Made by a program: the position numbers and the translations under genes. DNA of 64,000 nucleotides, from the NCBI RefSeq assembly GCF_964036635.1, contig NZ_OZ038524.1, forward strand, positions 787,501 to 851,500, read 5' to 3'. Origin of the DNA: Tenacibaculum dicentrarchi (GTDB lineage Bacteria > Bacteroidota > Bacteroidia > Flavobacteriales > Flavobacteriaceae). The notes beneath the pieces were generated by a model. It ran no database searches, was not told the origin of the DNA, and saw only the letters and a list, made by a program, of their open reading frames with translations. Positions 1 through 8,571 of this stretch are shown in pieces. How positions within the stretch are numbered: position 1 is the first letter of the stretch; the number at the start of each line of letters is the position of its first letter.

Positions 1-165
1 TTGAATGTTTTAGCAGAAATTGATGGATATGCAAATTATATTTATCAAGTAGATAAAGAAAAAGGTGTTAAGTATAAAAGTCAAGTAGCAGATATTTTAA
101 AAGCGCATTCTTATAAAGAAAGTAAAGGAATTTTTAATAAAATAAATTCGTTGTTCAAAAGATAA
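1..165 (+). CDS. C-terminal fragment of an unidentified protein
   Basis: An open frame runs from the first base of the window to a TAA at 163-165, giving 54 residues that end in NSLFKR. The upstream part lies outside the window, so the true start is unknown. The fragment is charged and lysine-rich, with no membrane segment. I do not recognise the family. It is followed by a 270-bp gap holding an inverted repeat, then by a convergent dehydrogenase gene. Confidence 0.5.
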   Translation: MNVLAEIDGYANYIYQVDKEKGVKYKSQVADILKAHSYKESKGIFNKINSLFKR

Positions 166-247
166 TAGTTTAAAAAAAATCTAAATTTACCAAAAAAGCG
201 TTTTCTTTTTTAATCTTTATTTAGAGCCTGTTTAAAAATCAAATTTT

Positions 248-333
248 CGTCATGCTGAATTTATTTCAGCATTGCATCAACAGTAGAACTAGGGCAAATC
301 AGAATGCGAACCTGAAATAAATTCAGGTTGACG
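248..333. repeat. Inverted repeat element, REP-like
   Basis: Two arms of about 25 bases face each other across about 30 bases. Both share the core CTGAATTTATTTCAG, itself an imperfect palindrome, and start with CGTCA at their outer ends. The arms differ mainly at two dinucleotides next to the core (TG/CA against AC/GT), which keeps each arm self-complementary. This compensating change suggests that each arm folds alone. Such CGTCA..CTGAA..TTCAG elements are common between genes in flavobacteria. It sits between two convergent genes and may act as a terminator or be a mobile palindrome. Confidence 0.6.
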
Positions 334-438
334 GATTCGATTTTCTGTTTTTCTGTATAAACTATAAAACGTTTTTTAGATGAAGTTTAAACAAGCTCTT
401 AAGATTAATAAGAAAACGCCTATTAAAAATTATCTAAA

Positions 439-1155
439 TTATGGATTTGTTGACCATAAAGAAGCACCTTTTAGCATGGCTCTTCTAGGTAACATTAAAC
501 CAGCGACAATTAATTCTGCAAAATCTTCAGGTTGTAACACTTTTTCAATATTTCCGTCAGTAATTCCTAATTCTAACGACATATCCGAAGCAATTGTACT
601 TGGCGTAAGCGTGCAAACACGAATATTATTTTTACGCACCTCTTTCATTAACGATTCTGACATTCCAATAACCGCAAATTTAGAGGCTGAATAGGCTGAG
701 GTTGTCGCATTTCCACTCAAACCAGCAGTCGATGAAATATTAATAATATCACCTTGGTTTTTTTCGATTAAATACGGTAAAACTTCTTTGGTTACATAAT
801 ACATTCCCATTAAATTGGTTTGTATAATTTGTGTCCAATCTTCAACTTTCATATCGTTAAAAGTTCCAAAAGAAGCGATTCCAGCGTTATTTACTAAAAT
901 ATCAACTGTTCCAAAAGTGGCAATAATTTCTTTGATTCCTTGTTGAACTTGCTCATAATTTCCGACATCAAAAATGGCATAAGTTGCCTCGATATTGTAT
1001 GATTTTAATTCGGCAACGGTTTCTTGTAATCGTTTTTCATTTCTACCAGTAATGGCAACGTGTATTCCTTTTTGAGCAAAAGCGATGGCAGTTGCCTTTC
1101 CTAATCCTCTACTTCCACCAGTAATGATGGCTTTTTTATTTGTTAATTTTTCCAT
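439..1155 (-). CDS. Short-chain dehydrogenase/reductase (FabG-like)
   Basis: A 238-residue classical SDR oxidoreductase, predicted cytosolic and NAD(P)H-dependent. It has the nucleotide-binding TGGSRGLG motif at residues 12-19, NNAG near 88-91, the catalytic Ser in the ISSTAG segment, and the YSASK active site near 155-159. Length matches the family. The frame is open for 29 more codons upstream to 1242, but that stretch runs into an intergenic repeat and precedes the usual SDR N-terminus, so I chose ATG at 1155. The sequence resembles 3-ketoacyl-ACP reductases, but there is no fatty-acid gene nearby; the substrate is unknown. Confidence 0.9.
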   Translation of the reverse strand: MEKLTNKKAIITGGSRGLGKATAIAFAQKGIHVAITGRNEKRLQETVAELKSYNIEATYAIFDVGNYEQVQQGIKEIIATFGTVDILVNNAGIASFGTFNDMKVEDWTQIIQTNLMGMYYVTKEVLPYLIEKNQGDIINISSTAGLSGNATTSAYSASKFAVIGMSESLMKEVRKNNIRVCTLTPSTIASDMSLELGITDGNIEKVLQPEDFAELIVAGLMLPRRAMLKGASLWSTNP

Positions 1156-1189
1156 TTTTATAAACTGTTTGTATAGGTAAAGGTATTGT

Positions 1190-1278
1190 TTTTTGGAGCT
1201 ATTTCCCGCTTTCCGCACTCGCTCTTTTTTGAAAAAAGTCAAAAAAGGAGCTCAAACAAATGCTTCAATCGGGGCTAG
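1190..1278. repeat. Interspersed repeat, copy A
   Basis: This 80-90-bp stretch is nearly identical to 36891-36980 in the same orientation. The shared blocks are TTTCCCGCTTTCCGCACTCG at the left, a variable T/A-rich middle, and GAGCTCAAACAAATGCTTCA plus ATCGGGGCTAG at the right. The middle differs by several T/A changes and a one-base length difference. It carries no ORF of its own and lies just upstream of the SDR start. Similar GGAGC..TTTCCCGC..TCGGGGCTAG elements recur in flavobacterial genomes. Confidence 0.75.
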
Positions 1279-1302
1279 GCATCGTTACAAAGCTTCATTT
1301 TT

Positions 1303-2214
1303 TCATACTTTATTTTTAACATTAATTAATACGATGGTAATTAGTATAATAAAAATTCCAATAGCTTGTAATACATTAACCTGTTCATTTAGTATTAAAA
1401 AAGCACTTAAAACAGAAATAGGTATTTCTAAAGCAGCAATAATACTGGTTAATCCGTTACCAATTACGGGTACACCTTTGCTAAATAATATAGGAGGTAA
1501 TACAGTACCAAACAACCCTAAAACCATTCCCCATTTTAGTATTTCTACGGAATTTACTTCTTCAATAATTTGAAAATTCCAAAAAATAAGGATTGCTAAA
1601 AAACCGCCATATACTAAATACTTACTTCTAGTTAAACTAGGTAATTCTAACGAAATTTTATTGGAAGCATACATTGAAGCGGTATAAAATATAGCCGCAA
1701 ATAAACCATATATAACGCCTAATAAATTTAAATTGAAATCACTTTCAAAAACTTTTGAAGCTAATAAAGTCCCTAGTAATACCATTATTGAACCTATTAT
1801 TTTTGCTTTTGAAACAAGTTTTCTATCGATAAAAAACTCTAAAAGGATGCCCATCCAAACTGTTTGCATTAACAGAATAATCCCCACAGAAACAGGAACA
1901 TATTGTATTGATAAATAATAAAAACTACTGGTAAGCCCTAAAAAAGTACCGAAAAATATTAATTTTAACTTAGGGTATTTTGCTGTTGATATTACTGTTT
2001 TGTTTACTGTATTTTTTGTTGAAATAGTTTTTTTTGATGTTACCTTAATAAGAAAAGTAGCGATACTTAAAAAAAGTACGCCAAAAAGATATTGTAAAAA
2101 AGTAAGTCCTGCTGTACCAAAATTATTATGATTGGCTAATTTAATAATAGTTGCTAAAATACCATAACTAGCTGCTCCTATAGAAACGAATATCATTCCT
2201 TTTAGTTTGTTCAT
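1303..2214 (-). CDS. EamA/DMT-family transporter
   Basis: A 303-residue inner-membrane protein with about ten hydrophobic helices in two EamA halves, the usual layout of the drug/metabolite transporter superfamily. The N-terminal half begins MNKLKGMIFVSIGAASYGIL, and the second half holds the typical glycine- and proline-rich helix near GTVLPPILFSKGVP. Such proteins export amino acids, nucleosides or other metabolites; the substrate cannot be read from the sequence. The gene stands alone, between the interspersed repeat and a strong terminator. Confidence 0.88.
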   Translation of the reverse strand: MNKLKGMIFVSIGAASYGILATIIKLANHNNFGTAGLTFLQYLFGVLFLSIATFLIKVTSKKTISTKNTVNKTVISTAKYPKLKLIFFGTFLGLTSSFYYLSIQYVPVSVGIILLMQTVWMGILLEFFIDRKLVSKAKIIGSIMVLLGTLLASKVFESDFNLNLLGVIYGLFAAIFYTASMYASNKISLELPSLTRSKYLVYGGFLAILIFWNFQIIEEVNSVEILKWGMVLGLFGTVLPPILFSKGVPVIGNGLTSIIAALEIPISVLSAFLILNEQVNVLQAIGIFIILITIVLINVKNKV

Positions 2215-2320
2215 TTTTTTTATTTTAGGTGTAATTTGAAGTAATAAATTTGTATAAAACGTATTTTTTAGTAGGCTTAAAAAAGCGAATTGAAAAAATT
2301 ATGGTTTTATTAAAAAAGTA

Positions 2321-2347
2321 AAAACGCATCAATTTGATGCGTTTTTT
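2321..2347. terminator. Rho-independent terminator hairpin
   Basis: A near-perfect 13-base inverted repeat (AAAAACGCATCAA and its complement) with A-rich and T-rich flanks. It lies between two minus-strand genes and closes the M28 peptidase transcript, which ends at 2370. The symmetry makes it usable in both directions. Confidence 0.75.
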
Positions 2348-2369
2348 TAGGTAAAAAAATAGATGTTGT

Positions 2370-3410
2370 TTATTTTTTAGCTAATTTATTGACAGTTAAG
2401 CGGTTTTCACGATTGGCAATTTCCCAAGCTGTATAAAAAACCAAACGCGTTCTGTTTTCTAATAGTTCGTAGTTAATTTTATCGGCAGTATCGGTTGGTT
2501 TGTGGTAGTCTTCATGGGTTCCGTTAAAGTAAAAAATAACAGGAATATTATGCTTTGCAAAATTATAATGATCTGAACGATAGTAAAAACGATTTGGGTC
2601 ATTTTCATCATTATACGTATAATCTAAGGTAATATTGGTGTATTTTTTATTCATAGCCTCAGAGATGTTGTGCAACTCTGTACTCAATTTATCGGCACCA
2701 ATTAAATAAAGGTAATTAGGTGTTTCTTTGTGTGCTTTGTCAACACGCCCAATCATATCAATATTTAAATCGGTAACGGTATTTTTTAAAGGGAAAATAG
2801 GATTTTCGCTATAATATTTTGACCCTAATAAACCTTTTTCTTCACCTGTTACATGTAAAAATAAAACAGAACGTTTAGGTCCTTTACCAGCATCGGCTGC
2901 TTTTTTAAAGGCTTCTGCAATTTCTAATATTGCTACTGTACCCGAACCGTCATCATCAGCACCGTTGTAAATTTGTCCGTCTTTAATACCTTCGTGGTCT
3001 AAATGTGCCGAAATAATAATAATTTCATCAGGCTTTTCAGAACCTTTAATAAAGGCAAGCACGTTTTCAGAATCTTTTAATACCAGGTCATACCTATTTT
3101 TACTTAAAAAAGCACTAGGCACTTCTTGAAAATAATTGGTACCACCTAAAGGTGATTTAATTTGTTGGTTTATATAAAAATCTTTTAAATATTTTACAGC
3201 TTTCTTTTGCCCAGGTTCTCCGGTATTTCGTCCTTCAAATTCATCCGAAGCATAGATAAATAAATGCTTTGCTAAATCTTTTGCAGTAATTGTTTTTGCA
3301 AATTTATCAGCATGATCTATAGTTTTACCAATTTCGATACTTGCTGTTTCTTTTGTGCTTCCACAGGCTGTAAACACAATTGCACTTGCTATGTAAAGTA
3401 ATTTTTTCAT
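2370..3410 (-). CDS. M28 family metallopeptidase, lipoprotein
   Basis: A 346-residue zinc aminopeptidase-like enzyme. ATG at 3410 gives a short lipoprotein signal with lipobox Cys16 (FTACGS); the frame extends 18 codons further upstream but that would bury the signal. Zinc and catalytic residues of the M28 family are visible: HLD at 136-138, GADDDGSG at 150-157, the TGEE pair at 190-191, NIDMIGR near 216-222, and a C-terminal THEDYHKPTDT with His303. It is predicted to be anchored in a membrane facing the periplasm or outside, where it trims peptides from the N-terminus. It is followed by its own terminator. Confidence 0.92.
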   Translation of the reverse strand: MKKLLYIASAIVFTACGSTKETASIEIGKTIDHADKFAKTITAKDLAKHLFIYASDEFEGRNTGEPGQKKAVKYLKDFYINQQIKSPLGGTNYFQEVPSAFLSKNRYDLVLKDSENVLAFIKGSEKPDEIIIISAHLDHEGIKDGQIYNGADDDGSGTVAILEIAEAFKKAADAGKGPKRSVLFLHVTGEEKGLLGSKYYSENPIFPLKNTVTDLNIDMIGRVDKAHKETPNYLYLIGADKLSTELHNISEAMNKKYTNITLDYTYNDENDPNRFYYRSDHYNFAKHNIPVIFYFNGTHEDYHKPTDTADKINYELLENRTRLVFYTAWEIANRENRLTVNKLAKK

Positions 3411-3473
3411 CAATAAATAAAAGGTTTTTATATGGTTTTTTCGATAACAAAAAATTGCTACCAAATGTCAAAT

Positions 3474-4271
3474 TTAATTATTCTTTATAATGAATTGTTT
3501 TAACGTTTTGTTAAAACTGATAAGTTCTTTAGGAAATAGTGAATCAAAAGCATTTTTTTTGATTAACTCTTGCGAATTTCCGCAATAAATTTGTGTATCG
3601 GCAAGTAAAATAAATTCGTCGGCAAGTTGAATGGCAATATTTACTTGATGGGTAGAAATAATAATAGTTTTACCTGTTTGTTTGACTAATTTTTTTAACA
3701 ACGAAAACACTTTAAAGGTGTGATGAATGTCTAAATGAGCAGTTGGCTCATCTAAAATAATAAGGTCGGTATCTTGTGCTAAGGCACGTGCAATAAGAAG
3801 GCGTTGTAATTGCCCGTCGCTTAATTGGTAAAAATACTTGTCTTTTAAATGGGTAATATCAGTTTTATCAATTGCCCAATTAATTTTGTCAATATCGTTA
3901 TGTGTCAAGCTGTCAATCCAATTAGTATAAGGCTGTCTTCCTAATGCTATTAATTCAAATACAGTTAGTTGGCTTTCGGGTAAACGCTCAGTTAAAACCA
4001 AACTTAATGTTGTTGCTAATTCTTGAAATGAATAATCTAAAATGTTTTTCTGATTAATTTTAACGTTTCCTTTTAGCGGTTTTTGAACATTAGAAAGCGT
4101 ACGTAATAAGGTTGATTTTCCTGCGCCATTTTTACCTAAAAGCGCTACAAATTTTCCTTGTTCTATTGTTAAATCAATGCCTGAAAGAACAATATTTTGT
4201 TCCTTTTTTGATTGATAACCGATGGCTAAATTCTCAGTCGTAAGCACCGTATTTTTTTTAGAATTTATCAA
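3474..4271 (-). CDS. ABC transporter ATPase, siderophore/heme/B12 importer type
   Basis: A 265-residue nucleotide-binding subunit of the FecE/FhuC/BtuD class. Walker A is GKNGAGKS, the ABC signature is LSDGQLQR, Walker B is LIILDEPTAHLD, and the H-loop His sits in ISTHQV. It starts two bases after the permease stop, so the two are co-transcribed, permease first. Together they would energise uptake of a chelated metal or cobalamin across the inner membrane. No substrate-binding protein gene is next to them. Confidence 0.92.
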   Translation of the reverse strand: MINSKKNTVLTTENLAIGYQSKKEQNIVLSGIDLTIEQGKFVALLGKNGAGKSTLLRTLSNVQKPLKGNVKINQKNILDYSFQELATTLSLVLTERLPESQLTVFELIALGRQPYTNWIDSLTHNDIDKINWAIDKTDITHLKDKYFYQLSDGQLQRLLIARALAQDTDLIILDEPTAHLDIHHTFKVFSLLKKLVKQTGKTIIISTHQVNIAIQLADEFILLADTQIYCGNSQELIKKNAFDSLFPKELISFNKTLKQFIIKNN

Positions 4272-4273
4272 AA

Positions 4274-5305
4274 TTATACATGTATTTTTTTCTTACGAAT
4301 TAATAACCAAATTACTACAGGTGCGCCAAATAGCGAGGTGATGGAATTAATAGGCAAGGTAAATTGGCTTGTTGGTAATTGTGCAATTGCATCGCAAATT
4401 AATAAAATAATAGCACCAATAAGAGCTGCTGCTGGTAATAATATTTTATGATTTGAGGTAGTAAAAATTATTTTAGCAATATGAGGAATTGCAATACCAA
4501 TAAAGGCGATAGGTCCTGAAAAAGCCGTAATTACACCTGTTAATAAACTAGTGATTAGCAAAATAGTAGTTCTGCTTTTTTTAATATTAATACCTAAGCT
4601 TTTAGCGTAATTTTCGCCTAATAAAAAGCTATTTAAAGGTTTTATAATACTAAAACTAGCTATAATTCCAATGCTATAAATACTAGTAAAAACAGCCAAT
4701 TCTTGCCATGATAAATTCCCTAAACTTCCAAAGTTCCAAAATAAATATTGTTGAATTTGAGAAGCTTCACTAAAATAAGATAACACGCTAATTACTGCAG
4801 AAGTTAACGAGCCAAACATTAAACCTATAACTAAAATAGCCATGGTATTTCGCACTTTATTAGCCGCTATAATTACGGCAGATAAAACCAAAAAAGCACC
4901 TAAACTAGCGCCAATAGCCAGCGTCCAATTAGAAGTTGTTATTGAAAACAGCGCAGCACCAAATACCCCTGAGCCTAAAATAAGCAAGGCAACCCCCAAA
5001 CTTGCACCCGATGAAATTCCTAAAACAAAAGGACCAGCTAACGGATTTCTGAATAAAGTTTGCATTAATAACCCACAAATTGACAAGCCCGAACCTACCA
5101 TAATTGCCGTAATTGCTTTTGGTAATCGGAAATTTACAATAATGGTTTGCCAACTTTCTTTCGTTGCAGTTCCGCCTGTTAATGCGTTAAAAATATCTTT
5201 AAAAGGAATGGAAACCGAGCCTAAACTAATATTTATAAAAAAAACGACAACTAATAAAATCGCTAAGATGACAAAATGTTTGTTGTATTTTTTTGAAGTA
5301 TTCAA
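4274..5305 (-). CDS. FecCD-family ABC importer permease
   Basis: A 343-residue permease with about ten membrane helices, typical of FecCD/BtuC proteins. Recognisable family segments include GLSICGLLMQTLFRNPLAGP near residue 75 and the cytosolic coupling region GPIAFIGIAIPHIAK near 265. It pairs with the ATPase at 3474-4271. The gene immediately upstream is rdgB, so the periplasmic binding protein is encoded elsewhere. Substrate (iron chelate, heme or vitamin B12) cannot be decided here. Confidence 0.92.
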   Translation of the reverse strand: MNTSKKYNKHFVILAILLVVVFFINISLGSVSIPFKDIFNALTGGTATKESWQTIIVNFRLPKAITAIMVGSGLSICGLLMQTLFRNPLAGPFVLGISSGASLGVALLILGSGVFGAALFSITTSNWTLAIGASLGAFLVLSAVIIAANKVRNTMAILVIGLMFGSLTSAVISVLSYFSEASQIQQYLFWNFGSLGNLSWQELAVFTSIYSIGIIASFSIIKPLNSFLLGENYAKSLGINIKKSRTTILLITSLLTGVITAFSGPIAFIGIAIPHIAKIIFTTSNHKILLPAAALIGAIILLICDAIAQLPTSQFTLPINSITSLFGAPVVIWLLIRKKKIHV

Positions 5306-5324
5306 TAGTGAATAGAAGTTTAAT

Positions 5325-5903
5325 TTAAGCGTTTGATTTTAAAAATTCCACTAATTTTTGAATAGCTAATCCGCGGTGGCTAATGGCATTTTTTTCTTCG
5401 GATGTCATTTGTGCAAACGATTTGTTAAAACCTTGAGGCTTAAAAATAGGATCGTATCCAAAGCCTTTTTCTCCTTGTTTTTCGGTTAAAATATCGCCTT
5501 TACAAATTCCGTCAAATAAAAATTGCTGTCCGTTTAAATTTAAACAAATAGAAGTTCTAAATTGTGATTTTCTGTTTTCAGTTTTATTTAATTCAGTTAA
5601 TATTTTCTCCATATTATTTTCCGAATTAGAAGGTTCACCCGCATAACGTGCCGAATAAACTCCTGGTTGTCCGTTTAAGCTTTCAACTTCTAAACCGGTA
5701 TCGTCAGCAAAACAATTTAATTTGAAATTATCGGTAATATGGTCTGCTTTTATCTTAGCATTTCCTTCTAAAGTCGCTGCTGTTTCTTCAATATCATCAA
5801 AACAATTAATATCTTTTAAAGAAAGTAACTCAATGCTTTTTGGAAGCATTTTTTGTACTTCCGCGAGTTTATTTAAGTTGTTGGTAGCGAAAACAAGTTT
5901 CAT
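5325..5903 (-). CDS. rdgB: Non-canonical purine NTP pyrophosphatase, RdgB/HAM1
   Basis: A 192-residue enzyme that hydrolyses ITP, dITP and XTP to monophosphates, keeping deaminated purines out of DNA and RNA. The family start [17 protein letters not shown] fits ATG at 5903; the frame extends 15 codons upstream without homology. Other family motifs are [22 protein letters not shown] in two parts, GFGYDPIF, and the C-terminal [11 protein letters not shown]. Twenty bases separate its stop from the FecCD permease start, so the importer may be read through from rdgB. A TACATTTG box lies upstream at 5926-5933. Confidence 0.95.
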   Translation of the reverse strand: MKLVFATNNLNKLAEVQKMLPKSIELLSLKDINCFDDIEETAATLEGNAKIKADHITDNFKLNCFADDTGLEVESLNGQPGVYSARYAGEPSNSENNMEKILTELNKTENRKSQFRTSICLNLNGQQFLFDGICKGDILTEKQGEKGFGYDPIFKPQGFNKSFAQMTSEEKNAISHRGLAIQKLVEFLKSNA

Positions 5904-5947
5904 ATAAGTTAAAATTTTAAGTACACAAATGTATTGTTTTTTAAGCA

Positions 5948-5987
5948 AAAATAACGAAATACAACCCTTGTTATATTTCGTTATTTT
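5948..5987. terminator. Hairpin terminator between rdgB and the coiled-coil gene
   Basis: A 14-base inverted repeat, AAAATAACGAAATA with its complement, around a 12-base loop, flanked by T-rich sequence. It follows the stop of the coiled-coil protein at 6009 on the minus strand and lies upstream of rdgB. Confidence 0.65.
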
Positions 5988-6008
5988 TAATAAAAAAGTA
6001 TAATAAAA

Positions 6009-6875
6009 TTATCCTTTTAATTTATTTAATTCTACTTTTTTTGCTGTTATTTCAGCTTGTATTTTATTTAAACGCTCTTCAATTTTAATAATAATTGCTT
6101 TTTTACGTGCAATGCTTTCTTTTGATGTTGTAGGGTCTAATTGTGCTTTATTTAATTTAGATTTCATTCTCTCTAAACCTTCTTTAGCACTAATTAAAAT
6201 TTCTTGATTAATACTAATATCATCTTCATAATCGCTAATTAAAGTACCTTTTTCTTTAACGATAGATTTTTCCTCAGCTTTAATTTCATTGTCTAATTGT
6301 TTTAATTTTTCGGCTTGTAAATGTAAAGCTTCTTGTTCTTTTAAATAGGCAATTTCTTTAGCTTTACGATCTTCTTCTAATTTTATACGAGCTTTTTCTA
6401 ATTGTTGTTTTCGTAATGCTAATTTAGAAAGTGTATTGTTTGTATTTTGAATTGGTTTTGGCTCTTGAACTTGTGCTGATTTTAATTTTTTTTCAGCTTT
6501 GTTATTTTTTTTACTTGCTTCTTTATCTTTCTTTTTAGCTAGTTTTGTTTCAAGAGTTGTTAATACTTCTTTCTGATTATTAATTTGAGCATTTAATTTT
6601 GTTAATTTATTTTCTATGTTATTAACAATATTTTCTTTTCTTCGGATATTTTCTTTGGTAGCTTTTTTACTTTTTTTAAAGTTATCTAAATTGCTATTTA
6701 CACGTTTTAGAGCTTTAATACCACTCATTAAAACAGATTCATTTGCGCTAATTTTATTTTTTTGACTTTTAATTTTTTCTTTTAATATTTTTATATCACT
6801 TTGAGCACTTGTTTGTTGTGTTCCTATAATAAAAGTGAAAAATAGAGTAGTTAAAATAATTTTGAATGTATTCAT
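6009..6875 (-). CDS. Exported coiled-coil protein of unknown function
   Basis: A 288-residue protein that opens with a clear signal peptide (MNTFKIILTTLFFTFIIGTQ, cleavage probably after TSAQ). The rest is almost wholly charged heptad-type helix, rich in Lys and Glu. Two similar segments recur, near residues 35-85 and again at the C-terminus, both ending in RKxxIxxIExxLxKxxA-type text, which suggests an internal duplication. ATG at 6875 gives the clean signal; an upstream in-frame ATG at 6911 does not. I do not recognise a family. A periplasmic structural or scaffold role is possible but not shown. Confidence 0.75.
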   Translation of the reverse strand: MNTFKIILTTLFFTFIIGTQQTSAQSDIKILKEKIKSQKNKISANESVLMSGIKALKRVNSNLDNFKKSKKATKENIRRKENIVNNIENKLTKLNAQINNQKEVLTTLETKLAKKKDKEASKKNNKAEKKLKSAQVQEPKPIQNTNNTLSKLALRKQQLEKARIKLEEDRKAKEIAYLKEQEALHLQAEKLKQLDNEIKAEEKSIVKEKGTLISDYEDDISINQEILISAKEGLERMKSKLNKAQLDPTTSKESIARKKAIIIKIEERLNKIQAEITAKKVELNKLKG

Positions 6876-7004
6876 AACGATATTTATTGTTGTTATTTTG
6901 GAGGACGGCAAAATTACGGATTTTGAAGCCTAAAAATAGTTTAAAAAGTGTTAAAAAAAATATAATTTAAATAAGTAAAAATCTAATAAAAAGCCACTTA
7001 CCTA

Positions 7005-7478
7005 TTATTCATGATGATACGGCTCATTACGTAAAATAGTAAAACCACGGTAAATTTGTTCTACAATAAATAAGCGAATCATTTGATGTGAAAAAGTCAT
7101 TTTTGATAGCGATATTTTTCCTGTCGATTTTTTGTAAATAGCATCAGAAAAGCCATAAGGACCGCCAATAACCAAGACCAATTGTTTGATGCCCGAATTC
7201 ATTTTTTTCTGTAAATATTGCGAAAATCCAATAGAGGTAAAGTCTTTTCCTTTATCGTCTAACAACACCAATTGATCGGTTGCTTGTAACTTGGCTAAAA
7301 TTAATTCACCTTCTTTTTCCTTTTGTTGCGATTCACTTAAATTTTTTACATTTTTGATATCGGCAATAATTTCCAATTCAAATTTTACGTAATGTTTTAA
7401 CCTGTTTTGATAATTATCAATGAGTTGCATTAAATTTTTATCATCGGTTTTACCAATAGCGATTAGTTTTATTTTCAT
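7005..7478 (-). CDS. rlmH: 23S rRNA pseudouridine-1915 N3-methyltransferase RlmH
   Basis: A 157-residue SPOUT methyltransferase, the usual length. It methylates pseudouridine 1915 in helix 69 of 23S rRNA in assembled ribosomes, using S-adenosylmethionine. The knot motifs are LVLVIGGPYGFSDAIY near residue 100 and the C-terminal MTFSHQMIRLFIVEQIYRGF followed by NEPYHH, which is the family signature. It starts with MKIKLIAIGKT. It is divergent from nadC across 156 bases. Confidence 0.97.
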   Translation of the reverse strand: MKIKLIAIGKTDDKNLMQLIDNYQNRLKHYVKFELEIIADIKNVKNLSESQQKEKEGELILAKLQATDQLVLLDDKGKDFTSIGFSQYLQKKMNSGIKQLVLVIGGPYGFSDAIYKKSTGKISLSKMTFSHQMIRLFIVEQIYRGFTILRNEPYHHE

Positions 7479-7634
7479 AAGTTGTAAAAGGGTATAAAGA
7501 GCTGTTAATTTGAATTAATTTTTGCTGCAAATTTATTTATTTAAACTCATAAAATTCATCAGAAAGAATAATTTAATTCCGTAGGATAAAATCAATCCGT
7601 ATTTTTACAGGATAATTAAAGAAGACAGAAAAGC

Positions 7635-8495
7635 ATGATATCAAAAGAACAATTTAACAAAGAGCTAAATTTAATAATAACAAATGCGATTCGTGAAGAT
7701 ATTGGCGATGGCGATCACACCTCATTATCATGTATTCCTGCAGATGCTATGGGTAAAGCAAAATTATTGGTAAAAGATCAGGGGATTATTGCAGGAGTTG
7801 AATTTGCTAAAATGGTTTTTAACTATGTTGATGCCGATTTGAAAGTAGAAACTTTTATTAACGATGGTGATTCTGTAAAATATGGCGACATTGTTTTTTA
7901 TGTAACAGGAAAATCGCAATCTATATTAATGGCAGAGCGTGTGGTTTTAAATGCCATGCAACGTATGAGTGCTATTGCTACGAAAACTGCTTTTTTTGCT
8001 GATTTATTAAAAGGAACAAACACCAAAGTATTAGATACGCGTAAAACAACGCCTGGAATTCGTGCTATTGAAAAATGGGCGGTAAAAATTGGTGGCGGCG
8101 AAAACCATCGATTTGCTTTGTACGACATGGTGATGATTAAAGACAATCATATTGATTTTGCGGGCGGAATTACACAGGCAATTACTAAAACTAAAGAATA
8201 TTTAGCTGATAAAAAATTAGATATTAAAATTATTGTAGAAGCACGAAGTTTAGAAGAAATCAAAGAAATTTTATCAAATAAAGGCGTGTACAGAATTTTA
8301 ATCGATAATTTTAATTATGAAGATACTCGCAAGGCAGTTGCTTTAATTGGCGATATTTGTTTAACAGAATCATCAGGAGGAATTAACGAAGAAACCATCC
8401 GTAAATATGCCGATTGTGGTGTCGATTTTATTTCATCAGGTGCTTTAACGCATTCGGTTTATAATTTAGATTTAAGTTTAAAAGCAGTAGATTAA
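7635..8495 (+). CDS. nadC: Nicotinate-nucleotide pyrophosphorylase NadC
   Basis: A 286-residue quinolinate phosphoribosyltransferase, which converts quinolinate and PRPP to nicotinate mononucleotide in NAD synthesis. Family motifs include EDIGDGDHTS near residue 20, ERVVLNAMQRMSAIAT near 100, LDTRKTTPGIRAIEKWAVKIGG near 135-156 (in two parts) with the NHRFALYDMVMIKDNH active-site segment, and the C-terminal DFISSGALTHS. Length is normal. nadA and nadB are not in the window. It is followed by an M3 peptidase gene 76 bases downstream. Confidence 0.97.
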   Translation: MISKEQFNKELNLIITNAIREDIGDGDHTSLSCIPADAMGKAKLLVKDQGIIAGVEFAKMVFNYVDADLKVETFINDGDSVKYGDIVFYVTGKSQSILMAERVVLNAMQRMSAIATKTAFFADLLKGTNTKVLDTRKTTPGIRAIEKWAVKIGGGENHRFALYDMVMIKDNHIDFAGGITQAITKTKEYLADKKLDIKIIVEARSLEEIKEILSNKGVYRILIDNFNYEDTRKAVALIGDICLTESSGGINEETIRKYADCGVDFISSGALTHSVYNLDLSLKAVD

Positions 8496-8571
8496 TTTAA
8501 TAAAATGTCATTGAAGCAAAAGCAGTAATCTTTTTGTTTGAATTTGTTTCAATGATAAAATAAGTAAAACA

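Noticed and set aside
1156..1242. N-terminal extension of the short-chain dehydrogenase
   Set aside because: The extra 29 codons run into the interspersed repeat and precede the normal SDR start MEKLTNKKAIITGG.
4842..5315. 157-codon plus-strand frame across the FecCD permease
   Set aside because: It is a shadow of a well-conserved permease gene, has no recognisable motif and no own promoter.
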